A DNA stretch of 64,000 bases. Origin: Echinococcus granulosus (lineage: Eukaryota > Platyhelminthes > Cestoda > Cyclophyllidea > Taeniidae). The translations under genes and the position numbers were made by a program. How positions within the stretch are numbered: position 1 is the stretch's first letter; every line of letters begins with the position of its first letter. This document shows, piece after piece, positions 13,401 to 24,714 of the stretch. Under the pieces are notes generated by a model, which saw nothing but the letters and a program-made list of their open reading frames with translations, made no database searches and was not told the origin of the DNA. The DNA lies in contig NW_020170401.1 of NCBI RefSeq assembly GCF_000524195.1, forward strand, positions 650,327 to 714,326, read 5' to 3'.

Positions 13401-16400
13401 GGGACAAGTGATTATATTTAGCGATTTCCATACCCTGAAATGTGTTACCTTCTGACAAACTCGTAAGCCTCTACTTAGTTTCAACGTCCCTCATGAAGTG
13501 TGGTTAGGCTTGTAATTAGCTTTAACAGAGGCAGAAATTAGCCGAAGGGAGGAAGGGGTTTGGAGAATGAAAGGCGGTTCAATCAGCCAGCCACTATTCC
13601 GTTTTCTACTCTTGAGAGTGTCCAAAATAATTTCTCTTTTTTTCACTGACTGACATTAGGGATGAGGAAAGCATGGCTGAGGAGGACCCGATCATGACCA
13701 CTTTCCTCTCGCCCAAACTTAACTCGTCGCGCTCTTCGAAAGCGCTGTCTAGTCCAGCCCTCGGTGATCGAATCTCCTCGCCGTGCTCGGGCCGCCGCGC
13801 GGAGCGCAGGAGCATCGAGAATGACCGTCAGTGTCGTCGCAAGCGGCTTGCTGTCCAATGGAGAGAAGCTTACCTAAGGGCTACGAAGATGGCGGGCGAG
13901 GGTTTGGCTGCACGGAAGGCCACACGAGCGGAAAACTTGAAGAACTCCGAGGATCGCCCAGATTACTACGAGTATATTAAGGCAGGTCTCTTAGTGTCAT
14001 TGGTGATCTCTGGTCCCGTAGAATGGCGAAGAATTATAAAAGATGTGATTGCTGGACAAATTGAAGCATGGGAAAATGAAAAGTTTGCGTGCTTAAACAC
14101 AGGATAACTACAAGTCTGTTACGCGCTTCGACTGTCACAGGGTCGTAGTCCAGTGTGTTACATGTAGTGACTTTCCATCATGAGGATGCAGTTGAGTATC
14201 CAACTGCATTGATGCCCTTTGCAGAATGTTGTGTTTCGTATGCCTTGTGCTGCCTGAGGCCGGTGGATATTCTGTGAGCGTGTGCCTTCTGGCAATCTTC
14301 TTTTTTGGAATTTTTCTTCGAACTCACAATTTGGGTTAGCTTTATGATGTTGCATCCTGTCTTCGCCTCTCTTTTCCGCTGCCTGGGTCATCTTTAGATC
14401 CTAGAATTGTGCTGAATTATCTCACTTCAATTTTTGTCATCGACTCGATTTCGAGATTTGCCTCTTTGCATTGAGCTTCAGTATCATCGCCACTGTGAAA
14501 TACGTGGGGTTCGAGTTACCTCTGAAAAGTTATATCAATCAACAGTCTAGAACTAACATTTCTGTAGCAATACAGGAGGGTGAAAATAATTTTCAACACT
14601 GCAGGTGTGGTTTTTGAATTGCGGAAAGTTGAAAGGACCAACTAAAACGAATAGCCTTCCCTGACAGCCTTCGCTTCTTTTCATTCCCGTATTTGACGCT
14701 TTCCATGGTCACTCTTCAACTTCATTCACCACCGGATGAAGTCAATAACGATGATTTCGGTGGTATTTCCATCGTGAGTCTTCTACGATTTATCCATTAG
14801 TGAGTACAAGTTTTTTGCTGATTTAGAGTAGGATCTTATATCGCCCAAGACATATAAATTTGGAAGAAGCTGGAAAGATAATAGCAGACGCTAGACATCT
14901 ATCAGTCCACATACTTCTTGGTCCCTCAGGTGAAACAAATACAAGTGGTGCAAACATTAACTTTCAGAGAGTGCGAAAGTAAGACAGGACCTAGCACGTG
15001 TGGATGACTGGAAAAACCAAGACGGCAACGGTGTTGGTGGCAGGATTAAAAAGGCACCGGAAGCGTCGTCGCACCGTCTCCTGACCGCAACCGGTTAGCG
15101 ACACGTGGAAGTGGAGACGGAAGCGGTCCCCTCCTCTTTGTAATCTCCAATGCGATCATATCCTCTAGCAAACATTTGGTGCGCTCTGGTTGTTGTTGAT
15201 TTTGTTCGTTCACTAGCAGTCGTGGTGCTCTTTCTAGGTGCGATGAAAACCTGCGTTTTTCTTCTTTCTGCTTTTTTCTATTTCTGTCTATAATTAAGAA
15301 AAGGTAAATGAAAAGAGAGGCAATTTTCTCTCAGTTTCTTTAACTTTGGTATCATGGCTACTAGTTTTACTTTGCACTTTTCGGTTCTTTTCACTTCTAC
15401 GTTTAATCTTGCATGCAGTTGGTCGGATATTCGGCAATTGGGAACACTAATGGAGGTATTTCAACCAACTCTTAGAAGAATGGAAAAGAGGTTTTTGATT
15501 TTTGCAGCTATAATCGTCAGAATTATCTTTGTAACCGACTATTGTTTGGCCATAACCTATATTTAGGCTTGGTCGCAATACTTTTTGGAATTAGTAGGTC
15601 TTACAAAAGCCAATGTCTATTCAAGTCATTCACTGGTATAGACGAACTTTTCTTGTGTTACAGGCACATATTTGGACTATAAAGTGGTCTCTCCTACTGC
15701 CCACTTGTCATTTCAACAGTCCACTACTATGCCTTTTCACAGGACCTAACGTCCTTGGGAGTAAGAAATCACAATAGACACATAAACACCTACAGTGAGA
15801 TTTATTCGGCATAGCAAAAAAAACCACACTTTCCCTCACTCTTTGTTGTTGTTGCCGTTGCTATTTTTTGTCTTCTGTTTGATGCTTGTTAGATGAAATG
15901 AATAATTGCATCTACGACACGTCTAACGGGCTTCTTTTTCTTCCTTCCTAGTTGTTGCCCCTTTCGTATCTTAAGTATCCATGGGATTAGCATCTTTTGA
16001 AGACCCTCTTTTGCCTTACTACTACCACTTCTGTACTCTTTATTTATCTAAAGTCGATCCCTAGTGAACCTGTGAAGCCTTTAGTCTTCTTTGTAGAGAG
16101 TGAAAGACTTCGGACACATTCCACGGTACTGGCATCAATATAGTACTCAAGTAATCTTGTGTCTTCAAAACTTACTTATGGACGGTTTTAGTGCATTATG
16201 AGTCTTCACGAATCCAACTCTTCTTGATAGATGCCTTTTTATCTACAAAAATCCTTTGGCTCATCTAAACTTAAGCCTTCACACTAATCATATAAATTAA
16301 TCGGAAGGCTAGTACTAGAGCTCCTTACCACCGTTATGGAAGTTGAATCTCACGGGAGATTGGCAGGACCTACTGATTAACGTGCACGATTAGAAGGAAG

Positions 16401-19400
16401 CAGTCAAATCATTCAGCTGCGACTGTGGGGCGGACATACCGCGTTGGTCTGAGTTTAACTGCTGCACTTTAACTGTGCTCTCTTTTTTCACCTACTTTTA
16501 ATTGAAATGATGATAGTCAACTAATTATGCACATAAAAAGCCGAAGGGGGAAATGCACAAACGACGCGGCCGGTTGGAGTGATGCCTCGCCTTGATTAAG
16601 GACCATATCGATGACTAGGGTGATACCACCATCGTGTCCGCCTTCTCCTCATCCTATCGTAGCATTATTTTTTTCTACTGCTCTGTTCTCCATTCTGGTA
16701 GTGGCGATGTCGTCCACTACTTTGATTCTATTCCCGCAATTTTTGTATCTCGTCCTCCACTCCTTTCAGCATGGTTACCTTTTTTGTGCTCCCTGATTGT
16801 TGATTTGTTTGGTCTGATAATGACGGAGACGCCATTTATCGCTACTTTCGCCCTGCGTGCTCTGCATTCCCAAAAATTAACTAAAAGGTCTCAAAATCTG
16901 TACTTTAAAAAACTCGCCAATTCCGGTTGGCGGAAGGCTTTGCAGCTGGAACTGTTGTTACCTCATCGCTGCTCCTTCACCACTGTGGAAATCGGGGTCA
17001 TTTATTGCTTTGTTTATTTGCTGTATCAAGTCCCATTCATCTGTCAGGTTTTCTTTGAGGTAATCATTCGAATATTACAGTCCCAATCGTAATCATCTTT
17101 TTCATTTCCTTAGCATTTCCGTGATGGTCTGACGTCTACACCGGTCATTCCCCAGGCGCCTGCAACATTGTTTTTGAAGTCTACTTATTAGTATAGTGCC
17201 TCAGATCTATTGTGAACAATTTTTGAGATCTCAGTCCCTCACAGCAATTGATTTCGGTTGCTTTACCAATATCCAGAACTAGTTCCTGCAGTTGTAAAAA
17301 CTTGTTGATGGCGAAAGTTGTGCTCTGAAAGAACTGGAAGGAAGGCTTGAAAGGGGCAGATTGTCCGTGATATTTTTCGTCATTTGTTTCGTGCCACCAG
17401 AGCTGGACATTCACTCAAAATCCTCATCCACTAATGGTATTCTTGATTGAGCCCTACGTCCTAGACATTTTGGGGATGTAAATTCTTACAATCCGTAGCA
17501 TTGTGTGCGATGCACTTCCTCCTTTTCTCATCTGTTCCTTTTTAACATTACAAATTTGCGATCCCTTATAAGCTCTACAGTCCCCATTCGGTTGAAAGAC
17601 TTGAATCACTAACTAGACCCAGCTAAAACCCTCATTGTGGGGAGGTGTTGCGAATTTATCTTCCGTGACTAGAATTACAGCTTAATCTCGTTTAAACAGG
17701 TATGTTGTTCGGCGGTGATCTAGGTTATTTCCAATTCGTTGTCCCCGAGGACATTGCAAAGCATACGAGTGTTGAGGCAGTTTTAGCCTGTATACAGGAG
17801 ACTAGTGGGTTCGATGTTTGAGTACTTCTATTTTTAGTTCAGTGGATAATTTTGGTGGGGTTAAAATCTTGAACTCTGCCTTATGTATGAAACCATCACT
17901 CCTGCGGGTGAATGCTAGCTTGTCCAGTCTAAACATTAACAGGGAATCTCGTGTAAGAAAGAAGGTGGTTCATCGGTCAGTAATCCTTCTGAAATGTCAT
18001 ACATCTTCGGAAGACTTTAAAGACCCACAGCCCGGGGGTATTTGAGGAAAACTTGAATACTAGTGTTACGAGTGCACCATAAACAGAGCCTTACTCCAAT
18101 GTCATAGTTGCCGAATTTTCGTGGGAGGTTGGAAAGGACCCACATGGGCAAACTTCATTCTGCTCCCAGTACTTCAGAAGTTTAGGATAAAAACTACGCA
18201 AAGTCGGGTAGTTTGGATGATGGAGAAGTGAACTTTTCAACTTGAAAATGGGCAGCAGTTACCTACTGGTCATTATTCCATTCTACTTACAAGGTGAAAA
18301 TTCAATCTCGAACAAGGGAATGATGGGCGAATGTGATCTGGCTCAAATTTAAGTATTTGTCAGCAATTCAATCGCTACATCGTCATTAATGTTTACTGCC
18401 CCCTTTACGAATGGGTGGAAAGGAATAACCACCAAAGATGAATGCTCTGTCGTGGCTGAAGTGAATGAGCTGCATCAATGCGCAACTCATTCGGAATAAA
18501 TTATGTAGACTTCTGGTATCTGAAAGCGGCACTGCAGTGGCGTGAGCATTGTCGCGACAAACGCTACTGTCCTGCTGTCGATTTTGAGATTTAGGATGAC
18601 TGACTGCTACCGTCACCGAATTACATTGAGCGCAAATTCCACCCATGGATCACTGCGATTTCCGTCACCCGCCCCTTATGGCTACAAATATTATCAATCA
18701 CACGCTCTATTGCAGACTAGCAGTTAACCATCGTCACCTACTCTTTCGTGCCTCGTATTTTATCTCCCTACCTGGCTCACCCCAGAGACCGGCATTTTTT
18801 CATTTCGTTTAATTCTTACTTTTCACCTCGACACCGCTCCCAGGCTTGGTTGGAGACCGGATACGCCCGGACAGGCAGATGGACTGGTGCGTATATGTGT
18901 TTAACGATTGCTACTTCTGTGTGTGAGGAAAAAGGGTGGAAGCTGGGGTTGATGTTTTCCCTGGAGGCATACAAATATACTATCGAATCACAATTTACGG
19001 ACTAGTTTAGTTGATTTCTTGCCTTTTATGCGTGATTTGTGATTTGAGCACTTAGAGAATGGGAAGTTGGACCATAGACCGTTATATCCTTTTGATTCCT
19101 CTTTTTAAAGTGATATTTTTTGTACTTTGAGAATGCAAATCCAGTGCTTGGGACAGGCAATCAGCGCTTAATTTTACAAGGTTGGGACCACAAATTTTTA
19201 ATTAATTGGATTTTGGACTGCTACACCAACTCTTTTTCGTTAAATCATGTCGTTTGTATCTCAAGAGTGGATATTTGTAGCTTAGGATGATTAAATGTGC
19301 TCTCGAAGCACTCTCGAGCAGATTGGTTGAGAAAGAATGCACGATTGTCTGCAACAAAACTAACAGGTCTGTAATTGCGTGAGTCTATTAGGCAAATGCT

Positions 19401-22400
19401 TTTTTCATGAAAACTATTGATATCGCTTTTTTGGAACCCGAAATTTGTGGTTTATTGTAGGCTCTCGCTATTCTATGCACTCTCAAGTAACCGCCGTCCT
19501 ATCTAATGCGACAGTATGCCCCAAAAAGTTAGCTGACTATTGAAGAAATTGACATTTCTCCGAGTTTAGGGTTAAACCTATGTCTCGTAACTCACCCAAC
19601 ATTATTTTCAGATTGGTGTTATACTCACAAATATTCCTACCAAAGATACGCGTCTCATTTGGGTATACTATTCATATTTCAGGAGTAATCTGATCGGCGC
19701 GGTTCGCATAAGGCCTTAGAAAGTGACCACTGCATTACAGAGCCCAAAAGGCATTGTCTGGAATTCATAAACCCCTTTTAGCAATGTTAAAGCTGTCATC
19801 TGTCTTGTTTCTATCTTTCCTACTTGCCTGTGTCCCTATTTTAAATCTAATGTGGCGAAGCAATTTGATGTATGGTAGTGAAAAGACATCCATCTTTGTT
19901 GGTGAGTTCAGCCTCTCGTAGTCAACACGCAGCCGACGGTTTCCGTCCTGCTCTACTGGAGCAATCGGTGAGGCCCTTGGTGATATTGTAGCGCGACGTC
20001 GTAGCCAACACCCGACGCGTCTCCGCAAACGTGACCAACTCACTGAGGGAGTTGAGGTCCATGCTGTGGAGTTTATCGGCCATAATGTGTGGCGAATTTC
20101 ATATCTAAACTAGACGGTTATCCATCTCTCAACTTCGGTTCGAGGTGAGCCGCAGAGAATTCGTTCTACCAATTGTTGTAGGTTCTTGACATACCTTCCA
20201 GCGTCTTCCTTTTGATCCCGATGGAAGAACTTAAAGTGGCGTAGCTACAGCAGTGGGACATTGACGATCTCCTGAAATTGGCACATCTAAATCGCCTGTC
20301 ATTTTGACGATGAAAACAAGAGAATAAGAGAGCGACGGTTAAATGTTCAGAAAACCTCTAATCTGATTGGCAATTTCTCGCCGGTTCATCTCCTGTGGCT
20401 TTTGCTACGCACAAAAAAGCATTCACATGCAATAGATGCCTGTATTTTGTAATCGTTTTCCGTGGTCTGAAATTAAAAGTTCAATGGCGGTCACGAATTA
20501 TGACTGACTGGCCCGCCCATCTGACTCAGCCCACCTTGACTTACGCTCTGGTGTTCTAGACCAATCGGGCGATCGGTCCAGTGCGGATCCGTCGATGTAC
20601 TGATCTGTCAGAAGTACCACAATGCGAGTGTAGTCCCTCCGATCCCTGTGGTCCGAACAGCGGTTGCGTCAATCGCTCACTGCTCTACGAATGCCTCGCC
20701 AGCGTCTGCGTGCACGGCAAGGCCTGTCGTAACCAATTCTTCACACGCCGCCAGTACCCCAAACAGAACGCTTTCTACACTGGGAAGGAGCGCGGTTGGG
20801 GCCTCAAGACCTTTGTGGCCATTCAGAAAGTCTGTTTCCAATGTTTTCGTTGATGTCTTGCTGGCGTAATGGTGGGTCCTATTTCGATCAAGAGTGGGAA
20901 GGGGATGAAGTTGTTTTTACTAATTTGAATAACTGATGGAACGCCCCGCGGACGAATCCTTTGCTAAAACTTCTATTTTGTTAAGCACTCCCAAAAAATG
21001 ATCCAGACTAGGTTAGATGTGCAACTCAAACCCCTAAGGGAAAGTCAGAAGTGGCGTGAACTCGAAATTTGTTGAGTAGGAATTCGTTCTATCTAATCTC
21101 CAATTAAGGTTCATGAACCCTGATTTTATGAGGGGTCCACTTCAGTGTTCAGGAGGAATGGGAAGTGACGAATCACAAATACTCCTCGTTTTATAGTCCT
21201 TCAGAATCCACTTAACGACCGTTCACCGGCAATGACTCATGCAATATGGCCATTTTTATCTTCTAAAACCACGAAATTAAGTGGATGGTCATATGGTGGT
21301 CGACAAGCTATTGGAAGTCCTTGTTAGTCAAAACTTGATTGGACTAGTCCACGAAGCCTGCTGAACTAAACAATAGAGTAGTTTAAGGTTCAGCTTTGTT
21401 GGGGTAGAGCATCCTCTATTGCTTAGTTCTGTCTCCCGGATGTCTTCTAATCATTAACTCTCTTATCCTCTCCTTGCATAGGGCGACTTCGTGAATGAGT
21501 ACGTAGGTGACCTCATTGATGAGGCAGAAGCCAACCGGCGACTGACGTTTCTGCACAAAAATAACATACATAACTTTTACATGATGAAAATGGACTCACA
21601 ACGCATCATCGATGCCGGACCGAAGGGCAACTTGAGCCGCTTTATGAACCACTCCTGCTGTCCCAACCTCTTCACACAGAAGTGGACTGTCAATGGGGAC
21701 ACGCGGATCGGCCTCTTTGCTCTGCGGTGAGTTGAGCTGACACTTTTTATTTCTGGACTATTTTTGATTCCTTGAGAATTTTGATGAAAAATGCGAGAGA
21801 AAATGTCAGAGTAGGATCATATTTGGCGCTTGTTGATGGGTATAGTATCACCACGGTTACACGCTTTCTCATGTATGTAAGAACGGAAGTCCATACTTGG
21901 AGCCTGTTCTAATCCTCCTTCTTTAGCAACATCGCTCCAGGCGAGGAGTTGACTTTCAACTACAATTTCTGCTCCCTCGGTCAAGAAATGAAGGTGTGTT
22001 TCTGCGGCGCGGAGACCTGCGTGGGCTACCTGGGTGCTCGTCCCGATCATAGCTCCGCTGCTATTGCTGCCTCTGCAACCTCCGCCTCTGCTTCTAGCAC
22101 CACCACCACTGCTGAATCGGCTCGTTCAGTTCAGGAACGCAGTCGTCGCAGCACCACATCTCAGAAGCAGAAAAAGACGTCTGTTTCCAAGAAAAAGGTT
22201 TCTCCTTCCCCCTCCACACCCTCCACCGCTACCATTACTGCCGCCTCCGTCGCCGCTACTAGGCACAGTAGAAGCGAAATTAAGTCTTTATCTCCCTCCA
22301 CCACCGTCAAAATGCCCAAAGTAAACGCGACCACACCTAACGCCAAACTCAGGTGCTACCGGTCAGTAACCCCTTTCTTTCCTCTATTATCCCTCTTTTT

Positions 22401-24714
22401 CTTCTAATCATATCTTCCTTATGGCTCGATTCGTGTGCCCTAGTTCTAACATTTATCTCTCTTATCGTTGCAATCACAAGCCTGGTGTGTGAATTGTTGA
22501 TGCTGCACACACCAATCCTTTTTTTATTTAAAGTGTATGAGTTGTGGTGCGTCTGTTGCGTTGGCATCGGCACTTGAATCCAATGCTTATTGAACTGGAT
22601 GAAGAATGGACTGGAAGAAACCCCCGCTCAATTATGGCATAGAACAGTGTGTAGCGCTACTAAGTTACTAATCCAAAAGGACTCAATTTTCCAATTTCTG
22701 AAGTTTTAGAGATAGAAGATGCCATAGGATTGTTATTGGCTGTCCCTATAGCTCAAACTACAGCTTACTGCCGCGATCAAAACTGTGATCGTTTTAATAT
22801 TGGTGGCATGTGATACGATGACTCGAATTTCATTACCCTATTGACGGTGCTCTGATTGAAGAGGGCGGCGGTAGAGTTCACAGAACTGTGTGACCTAGGT
22901 GTGAAGTTACATCGAAACAAGTTTCGGAAGGTAGCTGGTAAGCGGTGAAGATTTGCAAATAGTTGAGTGCGAATGTTTGGCGTTTGCGTACGCACTCGTG
23001 GAATTCTCAAACTTGCAATTCTTTTCCGGCCTCCACAAATCATTCGGCTCACCTATCCGTCGCCCGCCTGTCAATGAAGATGCCGCAGCTCTACTTAGGC
23101 CTAGGAGCTGCACTCTTTCGTCTCGCCCCACCTTTCTCTAGCTCCCTCACTCTCTGCCTAGGTTTTTTGCATTTTGGGGTGGGACTCCAGTTCCGCTCTC
23201 ATGTTTCCCTCTTTTTTCTTCCCTATTGTCTCACTCACTTCTATTCCTTCTCCTCTTTCTCCACCACGCCCCTGTTCCCCTGCTTTTGCCTACTTCCTCA
23301 GCAAAATTGGGAGAAAGTAATGCGATGTTGTCGTCGTGGCCACATTCGCCATATTGTTGTAGAAGGCGGAAAAGTTGGGGATTTTTTCTTCTTTTCCACA
23401 CCTCTCTAACTGGTTGTCTTTTTCATTCTTTTTTTGAGATATTTGTAACAGTGACCAGTTTTAGCAATACTGACGAAATCTAAAGGGTTGTGAAGGGAAA
23501 TACCATGACTACTAGGCAGTTCCACTTTAAGCTTTACCAATTCTAATGAGAACCTTTTAATCTTACGAAGCTTATTTCGCACAAAGCTTAGCAACTATCC
23601 AATGGTAGATAGATTAACGTGCCTGATAATGGGATTGAGGATGTCTACTAACCTTCTTCCATTGTAGGTGCAACAAGCTTGTCTCAAACCCGCGAGAGAT
23701 TCAGTCTTCTCCATATTTTGCATCAAAAACCTTGGGAAATGCAATTGGCCTAAACGGACCCAAGCGTGGACGTCGCGCTGCCGAGAGATACACAAAGGCC
23801 GCATCCTCATCTGTCACCGCCAATGCCGGCATTATTTGCCCAGGTGTCGACTGTCGTAAGGCTTATCACATGTCCTGCCTCTCCATTAAAGATATACCCA
23901 CTGGTAAGCACTTCTATCATTCCTCAGTTCAGTGACTACCGCCTTTTCCTGTTTCATTTTTAACTCACCACCTTCTTAATACTTTCATCACCTCCAAGGT
24001 CGATGGATGTGTCCATGGCACCACTGCGATGCCTGCGGACGTCCTTCGACGGTGTTCTGCCAGCGTTGCACTACCTCTTTCTGTTCAAGTCACGTGGAGG
24101 GCAGTGTAGCTGTCTTGCCTCCCTTGATTCCAGGTGGATACGCTCAGGTTTGTCCACCTTCTTGCTGCTAATTCGGGGTTAAATTTAGCACTGTTTTATC
24201 TACGGCTTAGACAGGGCTTAGAAAGGTCACAGTAGGTCTTGATAATGTAAGAGCTTTTGAATGCGCTTGAAATGAGGATGAAGATGGTCCTCGCTCTAGA
24301 GTGAATCTTGCAAATGGTGTATCTCTTTTGCCTCCCTTCTAGGTCGTTTGTCTGTCCCACACGGAGGTAATTGAAAGCTACAATAATCAAAATGACTCCT
24401 TGGTCAGTGATAGCGATAGCGACGAAGATGACGACGAGGAAGAAGAAGAAGACGAAGGTGAAGATGAAAATGACCGAAACGGCATCTGTTCTCACAATCT
24501 AATCCCCCCCATTGCGGAAACTGAGGGCGAGGAGGTGGGCGGAAATGGGAGAAAGAAGAGGGTGGAGGCGGTGATAGAAGAAGGAAGCAGTAACGCCAAT
24601 ACCAGGAGGGGCGGAAAACGTGCCCATGAATCCCCTCTCCTTGCACCTGTCCAATCTTGTAAACGTCAGCGGGTTGAGTCCCTGACTAACGGTGACAACG
24701 AATTGAAGTCCTAG
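3984..24714 (+). CDS. NSD: NSD-family histone-lysine N-methyltransferase (PHD-PWWP-AWS-SET-postSET-C5HCH)
   Basis: Nuclear enzyme expected to methylate histone H3 lysine 36 using S-adenosylmethionine. Exons: 3984-4487 (ATG 4020), 11880-12457, 13660-13981, 20560-20829, 21482-21726, 21927-22361, 23668-23903, 23999-24147, 24343-24714. From ATG the total is 3,075 nt, an exact multiple of three, giving 1,024 residues. Domain order: PHD finger about 127-166, PWWP about 173-330 (RWWPGEI 221-227), AWS about 473-520, SET about 525-642 with RFMNHSC 599-605 and ELTFNYN 635-641, post-SET Cys 652/654/659, C5HCH finger about 771-885, acidic run in the last exon. The order matches the C-terminal half of animal NSD1/2/3. 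The N-terminal PWWP1 and first two PHD fingers of vertebrate NSDs are absent here, either truly missing or upstream. Catalytic residues appear intact. Confidence 0.95.
6254..6436 (+). repeat. Short interspersed repeat, copy A
   Basis: One of the fullest copies of an apparently unnamed ~180 bp dispersed family. Shared blocks in order: ACTAGGGCAG, TATTGCCGGC, GGCTGG, ATGCCG, GCGGAAGTACA, and an A-rich end with GAAGAGTTAAA. It lies in NSD intron 1. Confidence 0.75.
7173..7334 (+). repeat. Short interspersed repeat, copy B
   Basis: Aligns with copy A over nearly its whole length: GATACTAGGGCAG, CATTACCGGCGTACAG, AGCGAAAGTACAG, GAAGTGTTAAACAAATAA. It lies about 0.9 kb from copy A in the same orientation and intron. 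Confidence 0.75.
11880..12457 (+). CDS. NSD: NSD exon 2: end of PHD finger and PWWP domain
   Basis: The exon is in phase 0 with exon 1. It opens with [10 protein letters not shown] (the last PHD cysteines), then [14 protein letters not shown], an extra loop, RWWPGEI, the FFAVRLFG strand and [13 protein letters not shown], which together follow PWWP order. It ends in an acidic, Asn-rich stretch. Donor TC|gtaagc, phase 2. The PWWP is expected to read methylated H3K36 on nucleosomes. Confidence 0.93.
13660..13981 (+). CDS. NSD: NSD exon 3: linker, ending in a GC donor
   Basis: Acceptor tgacattag; one base completes the Ser codon split from exon 2. It encodes a basic Arg-rich linker (residues 349-456) ending DYYEYIK. 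The best join is AAG|gcaggt, a GC-AG intron: it keeps phase 0 with exon 4 and spaces [12 protein letters not shown] exactly like the corresponding stretch of vertebrate NSD1. The nearby GT at 13986 would break the frame. Confidence 0.82.
19250..19400 (-). mobile_element. LINE-like reverse transcriptase scrap
   Basis: On the minus strand, [16 protein letters not shown] occurs around 19395-19345. NYRPVS is the signature of the first conserved reverse-transcriptase block of non-LTR retrotransposons. The open stretch continues about 30 residues without further recognisable blocks. It abuts the Ty3/gypsy fragment, so a chance match within decayed gypsy sequence is also possible. Confidence 0.3.
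19515..20100 (-). mobile_element. Decayed Ty3/gypsy reverse transcriptase fragment
   Basis: Minus-strand reading gives, in order, [32 protein letters not shown], then after a frameshift [17 protein letters not shown], and finally [19 protein letters not shown] and NFLG. These are successive Ty3/gypsy reverse transcriptase blocks. The catalytic Y-x-D-D box is eroded, part of the palm domain is missing, and stops interrupt the frame, so the copy is dead. It sits antisense within NSD intron 3. No LTR was found. Confidence 0.85.
20100..20235 (-). mobile_element. Possible gag-like remnant adjoining the Ty3/gypsy fragment
   Basis: The minus strand encodes [20 protein letters not shown], which resembles the gag helix of LTR retrotransposons (F-x-R-x-Q-x-E-x-x-x-x-Y-v-x-x-L-x-x-L). 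It lies directly 5' of the reverse transcriptase in the same orientation, implying deletion of the intervening protease region. It is short, so the call is tentative. Confidence 0.35.
20560..20829 (+). CDS. NSD: NSD exon 4: AWS domain and start of SET
   Basis: Phase 0 on both sides. The Cys-rich AWS zinc-binding region reads [15 protein letters not shown] through [12 protein letters not shown]. The SET domain opens with ERGWGLKTF. Donor AAA|gtctgt. Confidence 0.95.
21482..21726 (+). CDS. NSD: NSD exon 5: SET catalytic core
   Basis: It begins [14 protein letters not shown] after acceptor ttgcatag. It contains the cofactor-binding RFMNHSC motif (residues 599-605) and [14 protein letters not shown]. 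Donor CG|gtgagt; the split Arg codon is completed by the next exon. Confidence 0.97.
21927..22361 (+). CDS. NSD: NSD exon 6: end of SET, post-SET and Ala/Ser/Thr linker
   Basis: It contains ELTFNYN (catalytic Tyr region), then the post-SET cysteines CFCGAETC. A low-complexity Ala/Ser/Thr and Lys/Pro linker of about 100 residues follows. The exon ends in CY plus a split Arg codon, the first Cys of the C5HCH finger. Donor CG|gtcagt. Confidence 0.93.
22362..23667 (+). other. NSD intron 6 (1.3 kb)
   Basis: Borders gtcagt and ccattgtag. No recognisable element inside; the centre (about 23100-23300) is pyrimidine-rich on the + strand. Confidence 0.8.
23668..23903 (+). CDS. NSD: NSD exon 7: C5HCH finger with a long inserted loop
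   Basis: The first base completes the Arg codon, giving CYRCNK. A basic 55-residue stretch separates this CxxC from [16 protein letters not shown], where vertebrate NSDs have about eight residues. Donor G|gtaagc, phase 1. Confidence 0.9.
23999..24147 (+). CDS. NSD: NSD exon 8: rest of the C5HCH finger
   Basis: Encodes [20 protein letters not shown] and CTTSFCSSH, the second half of the NSD C-terminal PHD-like finger. That finger normally engages histone tails or partner proteins. It joins exon 7 in phase 1 and exits in phase 0 (CAG|gtttgt). Confidence 0.95.
24343..24714 (+). CDS. NSD: NSD exon 9: acidic C-terminal tail and stop
   Basis: Begins VVCLSHTEV, then a run of about 35 mostly Asp/Glu residues (around 24400-24475), then a basic stretch with RKKR and KRQR that could act in nuclear import. 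Stop TAG at 24712-24714. Confidence 0.9.
   Translation, partial: VVCLSHTEVIESYNNQNDSLVSDSDSDEDDDEEEEEDEGEDENDRNGICSHNLIPPIAETEGEEVGGNGRKKRVEAVIEEGSSNANTRRGGKRAHESPLLAPVQSCKRQRVESLTNGDNELKS

Larger units (their letters stand above)
13982..20559 (+). other. NSD intron 3 (6.6 kb) containing retroelement debris
   Basis: GC donor and AG acceptor (gtgttctag). The intron hosts the minus-strand Ty3/gypsy and LINE-like fragments listed separately. Elsewhere it contains only open frames of about 60-150 codons, without recognisable domains. Confidence 0.7.

Noticed and set aside
16634..17092. 152-codon plus-strand frame in NSD intron 3
   Set aside because: Hydrophobic and Ser/Leu-rich without any domain, inside an intron, and within chance length.
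22034..22346. Pro/Leu-rich and Val/Glu-rich frames over 22.03-22.35 kb
   Set aside because: Alternative-frame shadows of the Ala/Ser/Thr-rich linker in NSD exon 6.
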